Below are positions 14,657 to 22,546 of a DNA stretch of 25,689 nt, in pieces. This DNA is from Acidimicrobiia bacterium (GTDB lineage: Bacteria > Actinomycetota > Acidimicrobiia > Spongiisociales > ZC4RG35): contig WHTL01000007.1 of the NCBI GenBank assembly GCA_009377735.1, positions 1 through 25,689 on the forward strand, in the 5' to 3' direction. Numbering within the stretch: position 1 is the stretch's first letter; the number at the start of each line of letters is the position of its first letter. The position numbers and the translations under genes were made by a program. The notes under the pieces were generated by a model. That model saw only the letters and a program-made list of their open reading frames with translations. It was not told the origin of the DNA and searched no databases.

Positions 14657-14709
14657 CCCCGAACCCAGGGTTCCCACGGTCGCTGAGCGACGTTCCCAGC
14701 CCTAAGTTC
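14657..14709. repeat. 53-bp direct repeat, copy 2
   Basis: Exact second copy of the 14586-14638 repeat, separated from it by 18 unrelated bases. The foldable, terminally dyadic structure suggests a REP-like mobile or dispersed element, or a structured leader fragment. No protein is encoded. Confidence 0.85.
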
Positions 14710-14852
14710 GGGTCGGTGAGGGAGCGCTCTCGCCGCACGTGGGCCCACTGGGGCAAGAATCCCGATTTGGCTTAACGGCGCCGACCTTGCCAACGTACAC
14801 CGCTGTATTGGCGACATTTGCTCATCTTCCCCTGAGTACATGAGGTGCCAAC

Positions 14853-15503
14853 TTGTTTATTAGTCCCCTGAGGCGGGTGTTCGCGTCTGCGTTCACTGCC
14901 CTACTCGTACTCGCTCTCCCCGTGGCCGGTGCCACTGACGAACCGTTCTCCGACATGATCTTCCCCCAGGATGCCGACGTGACCGAGTACGTCGATAGCT
15001 GGGGCGCTGCACGCTCCGGCGGCCGCGGTCACCAAGGGACGGACCTCATGGCACCGAAGATGACGCCGGTCTACGCCGTTGACGATGGCAAGGTCAAGAC
15101 CATGAAGACACACGGTCTTGCCGGTCGCTACCTGGTGATCGAGCATGAAGGTGGATGGGAGAGCTGGTATATCCACCTCAACAACGACAATCCCGGCACC
15201 GATGATGGAGATGCGCCCATGGACCTCACCTACGGCGAGGGTGTCGAGATCGGCGCCCGTGTCCATCAGGGCGACGTTATCGGTTGGGTGGGTGACTCCG
15301 GCAACGCGGAGGGCAGCGGATCCCATACCCACTTCGAGCTCCATGTGGACGATGTGGCCATCAACCCATACCCGCACCTACGCCGAGCCGAGCTCAACGA
15401 GCTGGCTGACGTTATTTATCACGAGGTTGTGCCCGGAGCCATCGGAGGCGACGAGCCCACCTCAACCGATGTTTCCGTGGAGCCCTTCGGTCTGATCGAG
15501 TAA
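14853..15503 (+). CDS. exported M23-family (LytM-like) metallopeptidase
   Basis: This 216-residue protein has a signal peptide (basic LRR then a hydrophobic stretch to VAGA, cleavage near residue 27). A compact LytM/M23 domain follows: His60 and Asp64 in GHQGTDLMAP, and His158/His160 in GSHTHFELH, bind the zinc ion. WYIHLN (His108) is a further conserved point. Such enzymes cut peptidoglycan peptide cross-links or, when inactive, activate other hydrolases; here the metal ligands are intact. No LysM or SH3 cell-wall binding domain is present. The start is TTG at 14853, chosen because TGAGG at 14841-14845 sits 7 bases upstream; the nearby ATG and GTG are out of frame. The next gene starts 13 bp downstream. 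Confidence 0.88.
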   Translation: MFISPLRRVFASAFTALLVLALPVAGATDEPFSDMIFPQDADVTEYVDSWGAARSGGRGHQGTDLMAPKMTPVYAVDDGKVKTMKTHGLAGRYLVIEHEGGWESWYIHLNNDNPGTDDGDAPMDLTYGEGVEIGARVHQGDVIGWVGDSGNAEGSGSHTHFELHVDDVAINPYPHLRRAELNELADVIYHEVVPGAIGGDEPTSTDVSVEPFGLIE

Positions 15504-15516
15504 CTAACGTCGGGCT

Positions 15517-15954
15517 ATGCCGGTAATGATCATTGGCGCCGACGCGGTGGGGGGAGACGAGATCGTCTCCGCTCTCAAGGTCGACGAACGCGAAGTCCGG
15601 GCTTTCGTCTCCGATCTCGATCGGGCCAAGGAGCTCCGCTCCATGGGTGTGAAGGTCGCTTACGGTGACGTATCCGACGACAGCCACATCGAGACGGCAT
15701 GCACCAACTGCTTCAGCGCGGTGCTCCTCGCCAGTGCTGCAACCGATGACCGGGAGCGCGCCTTCGCCACCGAGCCGGGTGTGGTGTGGTCGGGATGGTC
15801 CAGGGCTGTGAGCAATGCGGGGCTCAATCGTGCCATCTGGGTGACGGATGAGACACCACCTCCCACCCCGGAAGTCACCACCGTGACCGTATCGCCCACC
15901 ATCGCGGGTCTAGGCGCCGAGGTGGCCCGTCTCGACGACTTGGCCGAGCTCTAG
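15517..15954 (+). CDS. small Rossmann-fold NAD(P)-binding-like protein
   Basis: The 145-residue product begins with a strand-loop-helix MPVMIIGADAVGGDEIVSAL, resembling the dinucleotide-binding G-x-x-x-x-GG turn of NmrA/SDR or TrkA-N folds. REVRAFVSDLDRAKELRSMGVKVAYGDVSD follows in two parts, as in NAD(P)-sugar epimerase-like proteins, where the D in the second part often contacts the cofactor. The usual catalytic Y-x-x-x-K is absent, and there is no substrate domain after residue about 110. It may therefore be a regulatory or scaffold remnant. It sits 13 bp after the M23 peptidase gene and 72 bp before gltB. The fold assignment is moderately sure; the function is unknown. Confidence 0.65.
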   Translation: MPVMIIGADAVGGDEIVSALKVDEREVRAFVSDLDRAKELRSMGVKVAYGDVSDDSHIETACTNCFSAVLLASAATDDRERAFATEPGVVWSGWSRAVSNAGLNRAIWVTDETPPPTPEVTTVTVSPTIAGLGAEVARLDDLAEL

Positions 15955-15975
15955 ACGCGTAAAAACGGTAGGGCA

Positions 15976-16014
15976 CGGGCTGGGTATGCGCATATGCGTA
16001 TGAGGTAAGCCCGG
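15976..16014 (+). promoter_or_regulatory. palindrome inside an inverted repeat upstream of gltB
   Basis: A perfect 10-bp palindrome CGCATATGCG (15989-15998), extendable to 16 bp with one mismatch pair, lies inside the inverted repeat CGGGCT (15976-15981) and AGCCCG (about 16008-16013). It ends about 13-30 bases before the gltB ATG. This is a plausible operator for a dimeric nitrogen regulator or a leader structure. No specific regulator site is recognised. Confidence 0.4.
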
Positions 16015-16026
16015 TCGGGGATTATC

Positions 16027-19000
16027 ATGGTTGGCTCCGCCAACCGCAGGACCCGCCATTTGACCCGGATGCCACTCTACGATCCCCGCTACGAACACGA
16101 TGCCTGTGGTGTCGGATTCATAGCGTCTCGTGATGGGCGTGCTTCTTTTCGGATGACACGCCTCACCGTTGAGTGTCTGCAACGTCTCGACCATCGCGGT
16201 GCCCGTGCCGCCGACGGCACAGGTGACGGCGCCGGGGTCATGACTCAGATCCCGCTTCGTCTCATCGAGCGGCATCTCGCTGCCAATGGGTTGTCGCCAT
16301 CGGGGAGACTCGGGGTAGTGATGACCTTCCTCCCGCCAGACGATCCGGAGGCGGGGAGAAAGGTAATCTCCGATGCTCTTGGCGAGGAATCGATCGAGCT
16401 CCTCTCCTGGCGCGTGGTTCCCGTCGATCCCGGCGTACTGTCGCCACATGCCGCGGAGACGATGCCCCGGATCGAACAGGCGATTGTCACGGCAGATCTT
16501 GATGAGGAAGAGTTCGAACGGCGTCTGTTCGTCGCCCGCAAGGGCATGGAGGCAGGTGGGGCGGGTCTCGACCGATTCTCCATCCCCTCGACGTCGTGTC
16601 GAACCGTGGTGTACAAGGGTCTTTTTCCGGCAGAATCTGTCGCCGGTTTCTACTGGGATCTCACCGATCCCGACTTCGAGACGGCATTCGGGATCTTCCA
16701 CCAGCGGTACTCGACCAACACCTTCCCCGCATGGGCGATAGCCCAGCCGTTCCGCACCCTCGCCCACAACGGCGAGATAAACACAATCGCCGCCAACCGA
16801 TCTTGGATGCTTGGCCGGGAGATGGCGGCTTCCAATCCCAAGATCCGACACTCCGTGTGGGGATCCAGGGTGGGGGATCTCGTTCCCTTCCTTGAGGACT
16901 CCCAGTCGGATTCGGGGAGTCTCGACAACATCTTCGAGCTCTTGGTCCGATCCGGTCGGGGGCTGGCCCACACCAAGGAGTTTCTGCTCCCCGAGGCATG
17001 GGAGAACGTGTCGGACCTCGATCCGGTGCGACGCTCCTTCTACGAGTACCACGCCTTTCTGATGGAGCCGTGGGACGGCCCAGCGGCCATTGCCGCCACC
17101 GACGGTAAGGATCTCTTGGCCGGCCTTGACCGCAACGGGCTGCGACCGGCCCGTTGGACCATCACCCCCAATGTGGTCTTGGTCGCGTCCGAGGCCGGGG
17201 TGTGCCCCGAGGAGGAGGCGCAGGCGGAGAGGACCGGTCAGCTCGGTCCCGGTGAGGTTCTCTTGTTCGATCGCACCGAGCTCAGGGTCCAGTTCTCCGA
17301 GGAGGTCAAGTCGCGGCTAGCCCGCCAGGCTCCATACGGAGAGTGGATCAACAGCGAGACCTTCTATGTGCAGCAGCCATTCGACCGTCTCGCCGACGAC
17401 CGGTTCGACCCGGCCGCCATGTCACGAGTGTTCGGCTACACCGCCGAGGAACGGCGGGTGATCCTCGCCGAGATGGCCGAAGGCAAGAGTCCCCTCGGCT
17501 CGATGGGTTCGGATACCGCGGTGGCCACGCTGTCGTCCCGACCTCGTCGGGTCAGCCACTATCTCCACCAGCTCTTCGCCCAGGTCACCAACCCCCCGAT
17601 GGACCCGATACGGGAACAGTCGGTCATGTCGCTGCGGACCTATATGGGTGGACAGGCATTTGTGCTCGATGAGACACCAAACGTCGCCAGTGTGATGGAG
17701 CTCGATTCGCCAATCCTCTCCGACGCCGAGCTGGAGGCCATCGTTCGGAGCTCCGACAGTCGCTTCTTCTCCCACTGGATAGCCGCCGTGTGGCCCCGGA
17801 GGGATGGACCTGAAGGGATGCGGGCGCGCATAAGCGAGATCCTGGAGGAGGCGGAGGCGGCGGTACGCGCCGGTGCCCGCTTCATCGTTCTCTCGGATCG
17901 GGAACTCGACGCCGAACACGCTCCCATCCCGCCCTGGATCATCTGTGGCGCGGTGCATCATCGATTCACCGATCTGGGGATGAGGGCCCGTGCGTCGGTG
18001 ATCTCAGTTACCGGCGATGTGCGCGACTCCCACGATCTGGCCATGCTTCTTGCCTGTGGTGTGACCGCGGTCAACCCGTATCTGGCCATCGACCAGGCGC
18101 GCACCCTCGCCGCAGAAGATGTGGTGTCGGTGGACCCCGTGATGGCCCAGGAGAACTATCGCTCCGCCCTCAAGTCTGGTCTCCTCAAGGTTCTCTCCAA
18201 GATGGGGATCTGCACCGTTTCCGCATACAGGGCATCGGGTCTGTTCGAGGTGGTGGGTCTTGACGACGAGGTCAGGAATCTGGCATTCAGGAACGCCGCC
18301 GCCCGCACCTCGGGTCTGGGTCTGGACGAAATCGCCGCTGGAGTCCTGCAACTTCACCAGCGGTTCGATGAGGGGGAGGAGGATCCCGGCGGCTTCTACA
18401 AGCAACGTCGCGGTGGTGATCTCCATGTCACCAGCCCGGCAGTGGTCCTGGCCGTGCAACGGGCGGTCCGCTCCGGTGAGCAGAAGGACTGGGAGGCCTA
18501 CCTCGAGAAGATCGAGGATCGGCCCCCGACCCAGCTCCGTGACAAGCTGCGGTTCGTCGAACGACGTCCAATCCCGGTGTCGGATGTCGAGGATGCCAGC
18601 CACATCATGAGACGGTTCGTCACCGCCGCCATGAGTCTGGGTGCCCTCTCTCCGGAGACTCACGAGGCGCTATCGGAGGCAATGAACCACATCGGGGCAC
18701 TCTCCAATTCAGGTGAGGGAGGTGAGGCTGACCTACGGTTCGGCACGTCACGCAACTCGGCGATCAAACAGGTTGCGTCCGGTCGTTTCGGGGTGACCCC
18801 GACCTATCTCGCCTCCGGTGAGGAGTACCAGATAAAGATGGCCCAGGGCTCCAAACCGGGTGAGGGAGGTCAGCTTCCTGGTCACAAAGTGACGTCAGAG
18901 ATCGCCCAGCTGCGGCATACAGAACCGGGTACCGGTCTGATATCACCCCCGCCACACCACGACATCTACTCCATCGAGGATCTCGCCCAGCTGATCTACG

Positions 19001-20439
19001 ATCTCAAGTCGTTCAAACCGACGGCCCGGGTATCGGTCAAGTTGGTTTCGGAGCCAGGGGTGGGAACGGTGGCCGTTGGGGTGGCCAAGGCACAGGCCGA
19101 CGGAATCCTGATCTCGGGGTCCGACGGCGGTACCGGCGCCTCCCCGTTGGAATCGATCAAGCATGCCGGCAGTCCATGGGAACTGGGGCTCGCCGAGGCA
19201 CACCAGGTATTGGTGGCCAACGGTCTCCGGTCCGGTGTCGCCCTGGAGACCGACGGCGGTATTCGTACCGGACGTGACGTGGTGATCGCCGCCCTTCTGG
19301 GCGCGGAGCGTTTTGGTTTCGGAACCCTGCCCCTTCTCGCCCTCGGGTGCAAGATGGTGCGGCAGTGCCATCTCAACACCTGCCCTGTGGGAATCGCCAC
19401 CCAGCGGGAGGATCTGCGAGCGAAGTTCACAGGTGCGGCCGAACAGGTGGTTGCCCTCTTCAGAATGTTGGCCGAGGAGGTGAGGACACATCTCGCCTCG
19501 CTGGGTGTGCGCAGTCTTGGCGAGGTGATCGGTCGTGCCGATCTCCTGGAACCCGCCGACGACAGTGCTCTCGCCCAGGGTCTGTCCCAGGTTTTGGTTC
19601 GGGCCGAGGGCAGACTCCGACATCCCGGGTTCCGTCGATTCGAGCAGTCAACCCTCACCAACCGTCTTTTCGCCGACGCCATCGGGGCGATCGAGAACAG
19701 GGAGTCCCTGACCTTGGCCTATCCCATCAGCAACGTCGATCGGGCCATCGGCGCCAGACTTTCGGGTGAGATAGCGGCCCGTTGGGGCACCGAGGGGATG
19801 GCACCGGAAACGATCAGCATCCGGCTCTCGGGTGTCGCCGGTCAGAGCTTTGGTGCGTGGTTGTCGCCCGGGCTCGATCTCAGTCTGGCCGGACCCGCCA
19901 ACGACTACGTTGGAAAGGGGATGGGCGGAGGACGCATCGTGATCACCCCCAGACCAGGGGAGGGCATCCATAGACCCCATGCTGCCGGAAACGCCGTGCT
20001 CTACGGTGCCACCGGCGGGACGGTTTTCATCGCGGGCACCGTTGGGCAACGCTTTGCCGTACGCAACTCGGGTGCCACCGTTGTCATCGAAGGGTGCTCC
20101 GACCACGGCTGTGAGTACATGACAGGCGGAACAGCTGTGATCCTGGGCCGGGTGGGCCGTAACTTCGGTGCTGGAATGACCGGGGGCGCCGCCTACGTCT
20201 GGGATCCCGAAATGACCTTGCGACATGCCGCGGCGACAACGGCACCGTCCATGGAGCGACCCAACCCCGAGGAGTTGGCCCGGTTGCGGGAACTGGTGGA
20301 GGGCCATCTCGAACACACCTCAAGTCCGGTGGCTGCCAAGGTCCTTTCCGACTGGGACGTCGAGAGCAACCGTTTCTGGATTTTGCACGCTTTTGCCTCG
20401 GGCCGAAAACGGTCCCAGCCGGTGTCCTTGAATCGTTAG
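16027..20439 (+). CDS. gltB: GltB, glutamate synthase large (alpha) subunit
   Basis: This 1470-residue enzyme makes glutamate from glutamine and 2-oxoglutarate. Domain order: class II glutamine amidotransferase with the mature N-terminal Cys27 in HDACGVGFIA, to about residue 430; a central linking domain; an FMN-binding synthase barrel (about 830-1200, with GEGGEADLRFG and SDGGTGASPLES); the 3Fe-4S cysteines C1108-x5-C1114-x4-C1119 in CKMVRQCHLNTCPVG; and a C-terminal GXGXG beta-helix containing GTVFIAGTVGQRFAVRNSG. Length is normal. The ATG at 16027 gives a 26-residue propeptide; the internal ATG at 16069 (MPLYDPRYEHDACG) would leave 12. The small subunit gltD, often immediately downstream, is absent: the next gene is sufB. 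Catalytic residues appear intact, so the enzyme is probably functional with GltD or ferredoxin supplied elsewhere. Confidence 0.96.
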   Translation: MVGSANRRTRHLTRMPLYDPRYEHDACGVGFIASRDGRASFRMTRLTVECLQRLDHRGARAADGTGDGAGVMTQIPLRLIERHLAANGLSPSGRLGVVMTFLPPDDPEAGRKVISDALGEESIELLSWRVVPVDPGVLSPHAAETMPRIEQAIVTADLDEEEFERRLFVARKGMEAGGAGLDRFSIPSTSCRTVVYKGLFPAESVAGFYWDLTDPDFETAFGIFHQRYSTNTFPAWAIAQPFRTLAHNGEINTIAANRSWMLGREMAASNPKIRHSVWGSRVGDLVPFLEDSQSDSGSLDNIFELLVRSGRGLAHTKEFLLPEAWENVSDLDPVRRSFYEYHAFLMEPWDGPAAIAATDGKDLLAGLDRNGLRPARWTITPNVVLVASEAGVCPEEEAQAERTGQLGPGEVLLFDRTELRVQFSEEVKSRLARQAPYGEWINSETFYVQQPFDRLADDRFDPAAMSRVFGYTAEERRVILAEMAEGKSPLGSMGSDTAVATLSSRPRRVSHYLHQLFAQVTNPPMDPIREQSVMSLRTYMGGQAFVLDETPNVASVMELDSPILSDAELEAIVRSSDSRFFSHWIAAVWPRRDGPEGMRARISEILEEAEAAVRAGARFIVLSDRELDAEHAPIPPWIICGAVHHRFTDLGMRARASVISVTGDVRDSHDLAMLLACGVTAVNPYLAIDQARTLAAEDVVSVDPVMAQENYRSALKSGLLKVLSKMGICTVSAYRASGLFEVVGLDDEVRNLAFRNAAARTSGLGLDEIAAGVLQLHQRFDEGEEDPGGFYKQRRGGDLHVTSPAVVLAVQRAVRSGEQKDWEAYLEKIEDRPPTQLRDKLRFVERRPIPVSDVEDASHIMRRFVTAAMSLGALSPETHEALSEAMNHIGALSNSGEGGEADLRFGTSRNSAIKQVASGRFGVTPTYLASGEEYQIKMAQGSKPGEGGQLPGHKVTSEIAQLRHTEPGTGLISPPPHHDIYSIEDLAQLIYDLKSFKPTARVSVKLVSEPGVGTVAVGVAKAQADGILISGSDGGTGASPLESIKHAGSPWELGLAEAHQVLVANGLRSGVALETDGGIRTGRDVVIAALLGAERFGFGTLPLLALGCKMVRQCHLNTCPVGIATQREDLRAKFTGAAEQVVALFRMLAEEVRTHLASLGVRSLGEVIGRADLLEPADDSALAQGLSQVLVRAEGRLRHPGFRRFEQSTLTNRLFADAIGAIENRESLTLAYPISNVDRAIGARLSGEIAARWGTEGMAPETISIRLSGVAGQSFGAWLSPGLDLSLAGPANDYVGKGMGGGRIVITPRPGEGIHRPHAAGNAVLYGATGGTVFIAGTVGQRFAVRNSGATVVIEGCSDHGCEYMTGGTAVILGRVGRNFGAGMTGGAAYVWDPEMTLRHAAATTAPSMERPNPEELARLRELVEGHLEHTSSPVAAKVLSDWDVESNRFWILHAFASGRKRSQPVSLNR

Positions 20440-20503
20440 GGTTTGGGGAATATCGTCCCGAGGGCGTGGTGTTGGAATGTATGCGGGAGTCCGGCGCTCG
20501 GTA

Positions 20504-20531
20504 TGGACGTAGTGGGCGAGACCGCTATAAT
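20504..20531 (+). promoter_or_regulatory. sigma-70-type promoter for sufB
   Basis: A perfect -10 hexamer TATAAT (20526-20531) lies 16 bases after a partial -35 TGGACG (20504-20509). The predicted start of transcription is near 20538, giving a leader of about 60 bases before sufB. This is the clearest promoter in the window. Confidence 0.65.
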
Positions 20532-20532
20532 T

Positions 20533-20548
20533 CACTATGTAGGTAGTG
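20533..20548 (+). promoter_or_regulatory. candidate operator dyad at the sufB transcription start
   Basis: CACTA (20533-20537), six bases TGTAGG, then the inverted TAGTG (20544-20548), placed one base after the -10 box. A bound dimer would block RNA polymerase. SUF operons in actinobacteria are commonly repressed by an Fe-S sensing SufR/Rrf2-type regulator. An overlapping mRNA hairpin (20539-20563, GTAGGTAGTG with CACTCCTAC, one bulge) is an alternative reading. Confidence 0.5.
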
Positions 20549-20599
20549 GAAATGCACTCCTACCAGTACGTTTTCTAGAGAAATCCGAGGTGTATCACC

Positions 20600-22009
20600 A
20601 TGACCACCGTTGATCTCGATCTTGGTTCCTACCAACTCGGTTGGCGCGACGAGGTCGACTACTTCTCGACACCCAAGAAGGGTCTGTCGGAAGAGGTCAT
20701 CCGCGAGATATCGGCCATGAAGAAAGAGCCTGAGTGGATGCTCGACTTCCGACTCAAGGCTTACAAGCGGTTCCTGCGACGACCCATCCCCGATTGGGGT
20801 GGCGGTGGTCTGCTCGACACCATCGACTTCGATGATATCTACTACTACATAAAGCCCACCGAGGGTCAGGCCAAGGACTGGGACATGGTCCCGGAGTCCA
20901 TCAAACAGACCTATGAGAAGCTGGGTATTCCCGAGGCCGAGAGGAAGTATCTCGCTGGGGTAACTGCCCAGTACGAGTCCGAGGTTGTCTACCACCGCAA
21001 CCGCGAGGACCTCGAGGAACTGGGTGTGCTCTTCATGGATACCGATACCGCCGTTCGGGAGCATCCCGAGCTGGTGCAGGAGCACTTCGGGACCATCATC
21101 CCGCCCAACGACAACAAGTTCGCTGCCCTCAACTCGGCGGTGTGGTCGGGCGGATCGTTCATCTATGTTCCCCCCGGTGTCCATGTGGATCAGCCACTCC
21201 AGGCCTACTTCCGGATCAACTCCGAGAACATGGGCCAATTCGAGAGAACCCTGATCATCGTGGACGAGGGTGCGTATGTTCACTACGTCGAGGGTTGCTC
21301 GGCCCCTGTGTACACCACCGACTCTCTCCACGCCGCAGTCGTCGAGATCGTGGTCAAGGAGGGGGCGCGTTGCCGCTACACCACCATTCAGAACTGGTCG
21401 AACAACGTCTTCAACCTGGTGACGAAGCGGGCCGCGGCCTATCGCAACGCCACCATGGAATGGGTGGACGGAAACCTGGGTTCTCGTCTCACGATGAAGT
21501 ACCCGGCCGTTTGGCTCATGGAGCCAGGGGCGCATGGTGAGGTGCTCTCCATCGCTTTCGCCAATGAGGGTCAACATCAGGACGCAGGGGCCAAGATGGT
21601 CCACGTCGCTCCCGACACTACGTCCACCATCGTCTCCAAGTCGATCTCCAAGGGTGGGGGCCGCGCCGGCTATCGCGGTCTCGTCCAGGTTCAGGAAGGC
21701 GCCGAGAACGCCAAGAGCTTCGTACGATGCGACGCGCTCATCCTCGATGAGGACTCGCGCTCCGACACCTACCCGTACATGGAGGTTGAGGAGAACAATG
21801 CCGAAATGGGTCACGAGGCAACCGTCTCCAAGGTCGGCGAGGAGCAGCTCTTCTATCTCATGAGTCGCGGCCTCACCGAAGACGAAGCAACATCCATGAT
21901 CGTTGCCGGCTTCATCGAGCCCATCGTCAAGGAACTCCCCATGGAGTACGCCGTGGAGATGAACCGCCTAATCGAGCTAAACATGACCGAAATGGGCGCC
22001 ATCGGCTGA
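20600..22009 (+). CDS. sufB: SufB, Fe-S cluster assembly scaffold subunit
   Basis: This 469-residue SufB family protein forms the SufBC2D scaffold on which iron-sulfur clusters are built. Recognised blocks include EPEWMLDFRLKAYKRF, WSGGSFIYVPPGVHVD in the beta-helix core, SFVRCDALILDEDSRSDT with the conserved cluster-assembly Cys377 (equivalent by motif to E. coli Cys405), GHEATVSKVGEEQLFYLMSRG, and the C-terminal helical end IVKELPMEYAVEMNRLI. ATG at 20600 is preceded by GAGGTG at 20587-20592. Length is normal (about 470) and no truncation is seen. SufB versus SufD is decided by length and by the intact CDALI and EPEWM segments. The usual sufD, sufC, sufS and sufU neighbours are missing; a repeat-filled gap follows the stop codon directly. 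Confidence 0.95.
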   Translation: MTTVDLDLGSYQLGWRDEVDYFSTPKKGLSEEVIREISAMKKEPEWMLDFRLKAYKRFLRRPIPDWGGGGLLDTIDFDDIYYYIKPTEGQAKDWDMVPESIKQTYEKLGIPEAERKYLAGVTAQYESEVVYHRNREDLEELGVLFMDTDTAVREHPELVQEHFGTIIPPNDNKFAALNSAVWSGGSFIYVPPGVHVDQPLQAYFRINSENMGQFERTLIIVDEGAYVHYVEGCSAPVYTTDSLHAAVVEIVVKEGARCRYTTIQNWSNNVFNLVTKRAAAYRNATMEWVDGNLGSRLTMKYPAVWLMEPGAHGEVLSIAFANEGQHQDAGAKMVHVAPDTTSTIVSKSISKGGGRAGYRGLVQVQEGAENAKSFVRCDALILDEDSRSDTYPYMEVEENNAEMGHEATVSKVGEEQLFYLMSRGLTEDEATSMIVAGFIEPIVKELPMEYAVEMNRLIELNMTEMGAIG

Positions 22010-22140
22010 TTTTTTGTGGGGGGCCGATCTTTGCTTCGGCTTCGCCTCGCAAAGTGAAGCCCCCCACACCCCCGAGCTGACTTTCTCGCGACCAGATCGG
22101 GTCGCGGAGGTAGAGCGCTCTGTGGGTCCGGGTAAGGCTG
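22010..22140. repeat. 131-bp structured tandem repeat, unit A
   Basis: The unit starts one base after the sufB stop and is repeated head-to-tail at 22141-22272. It contains a 10-bp stem TGTGGGGGGC (22015-22024) with GCCCCCCACA (22059-22068), nested CTTTGC/GCAAAG and GGC-TTC-GCC stems, then a second hairpin CGCGACC (22087-22093) with GGTCGCG (22100-22106). The run of T precedes the first stem, so it is not a classical terminator for either strand. The gap 22010-22546 holds no credible gene; reading frames through it are low-complexity products of the repeats. Confidence 0.9.
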
Positions 22141-22272
22141 TTTTTTGTGGGGGGCCGATCTTTGCCTCGGCTTCGCCTCGCAAAGTGAAGCCCCCCACAC
22201 CCCCCGAGCTGACTTTCTCGCGACCAGATCGGGTCGCGGAGGTAGAGCGCTCTTTGGGTCCGGGTGAGGCTG
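22141..22272. repeat. 132-bp structured tandem repeat, unit B
   Basis: Second copy of the 22010-22140 unit with four differences: three substitutions and one added C in the C run. All hairpin stems are preserved. The close identity points to recent duplication or gene-conversion-like homogenisation. Confidence 0.9.
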
Positions 22273-22515
22273 TTCCACCAGAGGCATTGGGACCTTCGAC
22301 AAGCTCGCCACGACCAGTATCAAGGCCGGAGGCACTCACCCAAGGCTGACGTGCGATCCCGCAGCCACTGGCTACCACGAGGCTAGGGGAGACCTCGAAC
22401 GCGGCCACACTGAACCCGAAAATCACCCTGACTCGACAGACGGGCAATGGGTCGCGGAGGTGAAGTCGGACGGCCCCGACCACGCGAGAAGTGAGCCAGA
22501 GGCAGCCGTTGGGGG

Positions 22516-22538
22516 TCTGGGGGACGGAGTCCCCCAGA
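22516..22538 (-). terminator. strong hairpin downstream of the sigma factor gene
   Basis: TCTGGGGGAC (22516-22525) pairs over 10 bases with GTCCCCCAGA (22529-22538) around a GGA loop. The minus-strand sigma gene ends at 22547, so the hairpin starts 8 bases after its stop. There is no U tract on the minus strand, so it may be a 3' stability hairpin or REP-like unit and not a true intrinsic terminator. Confidence 0.45.
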
Positions 22539-22546
22539 AGTTACAG

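Noticed and set aside
15910..17052. 380-codon minus-strand frame over the start of gltB
   Set aside because: It covers the conserved GltB amidotransferase domain on the other strand and shows no motif of its own.
20525..21814. Long 429-codon open frame on the minus strand opposite sufB
   Set aside because: It lies wholly over the unmistakable sufB gene, has no recognisable domain and mirrors the codon pattern of sufB. It is an antisense artefact of high-GC coding.
22010..22068. Reading the G-rich stem after sufB as a rho-independent terminator
   Set aside because: The T run is on the 5' side of the stem on the plus strand, and the minus strand has A at the 3' side. Neither orientation gives a stem followed by U.
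21853..22483. Minus-strand frames of 160-168 codons in the repeat-rich gap after sufB
   Set aside because: Their products are internal repeats of the 131-bp unit (for example the ERSTSATRSGREKVS phrase appears twice), so they are translations of non-coding repeats.
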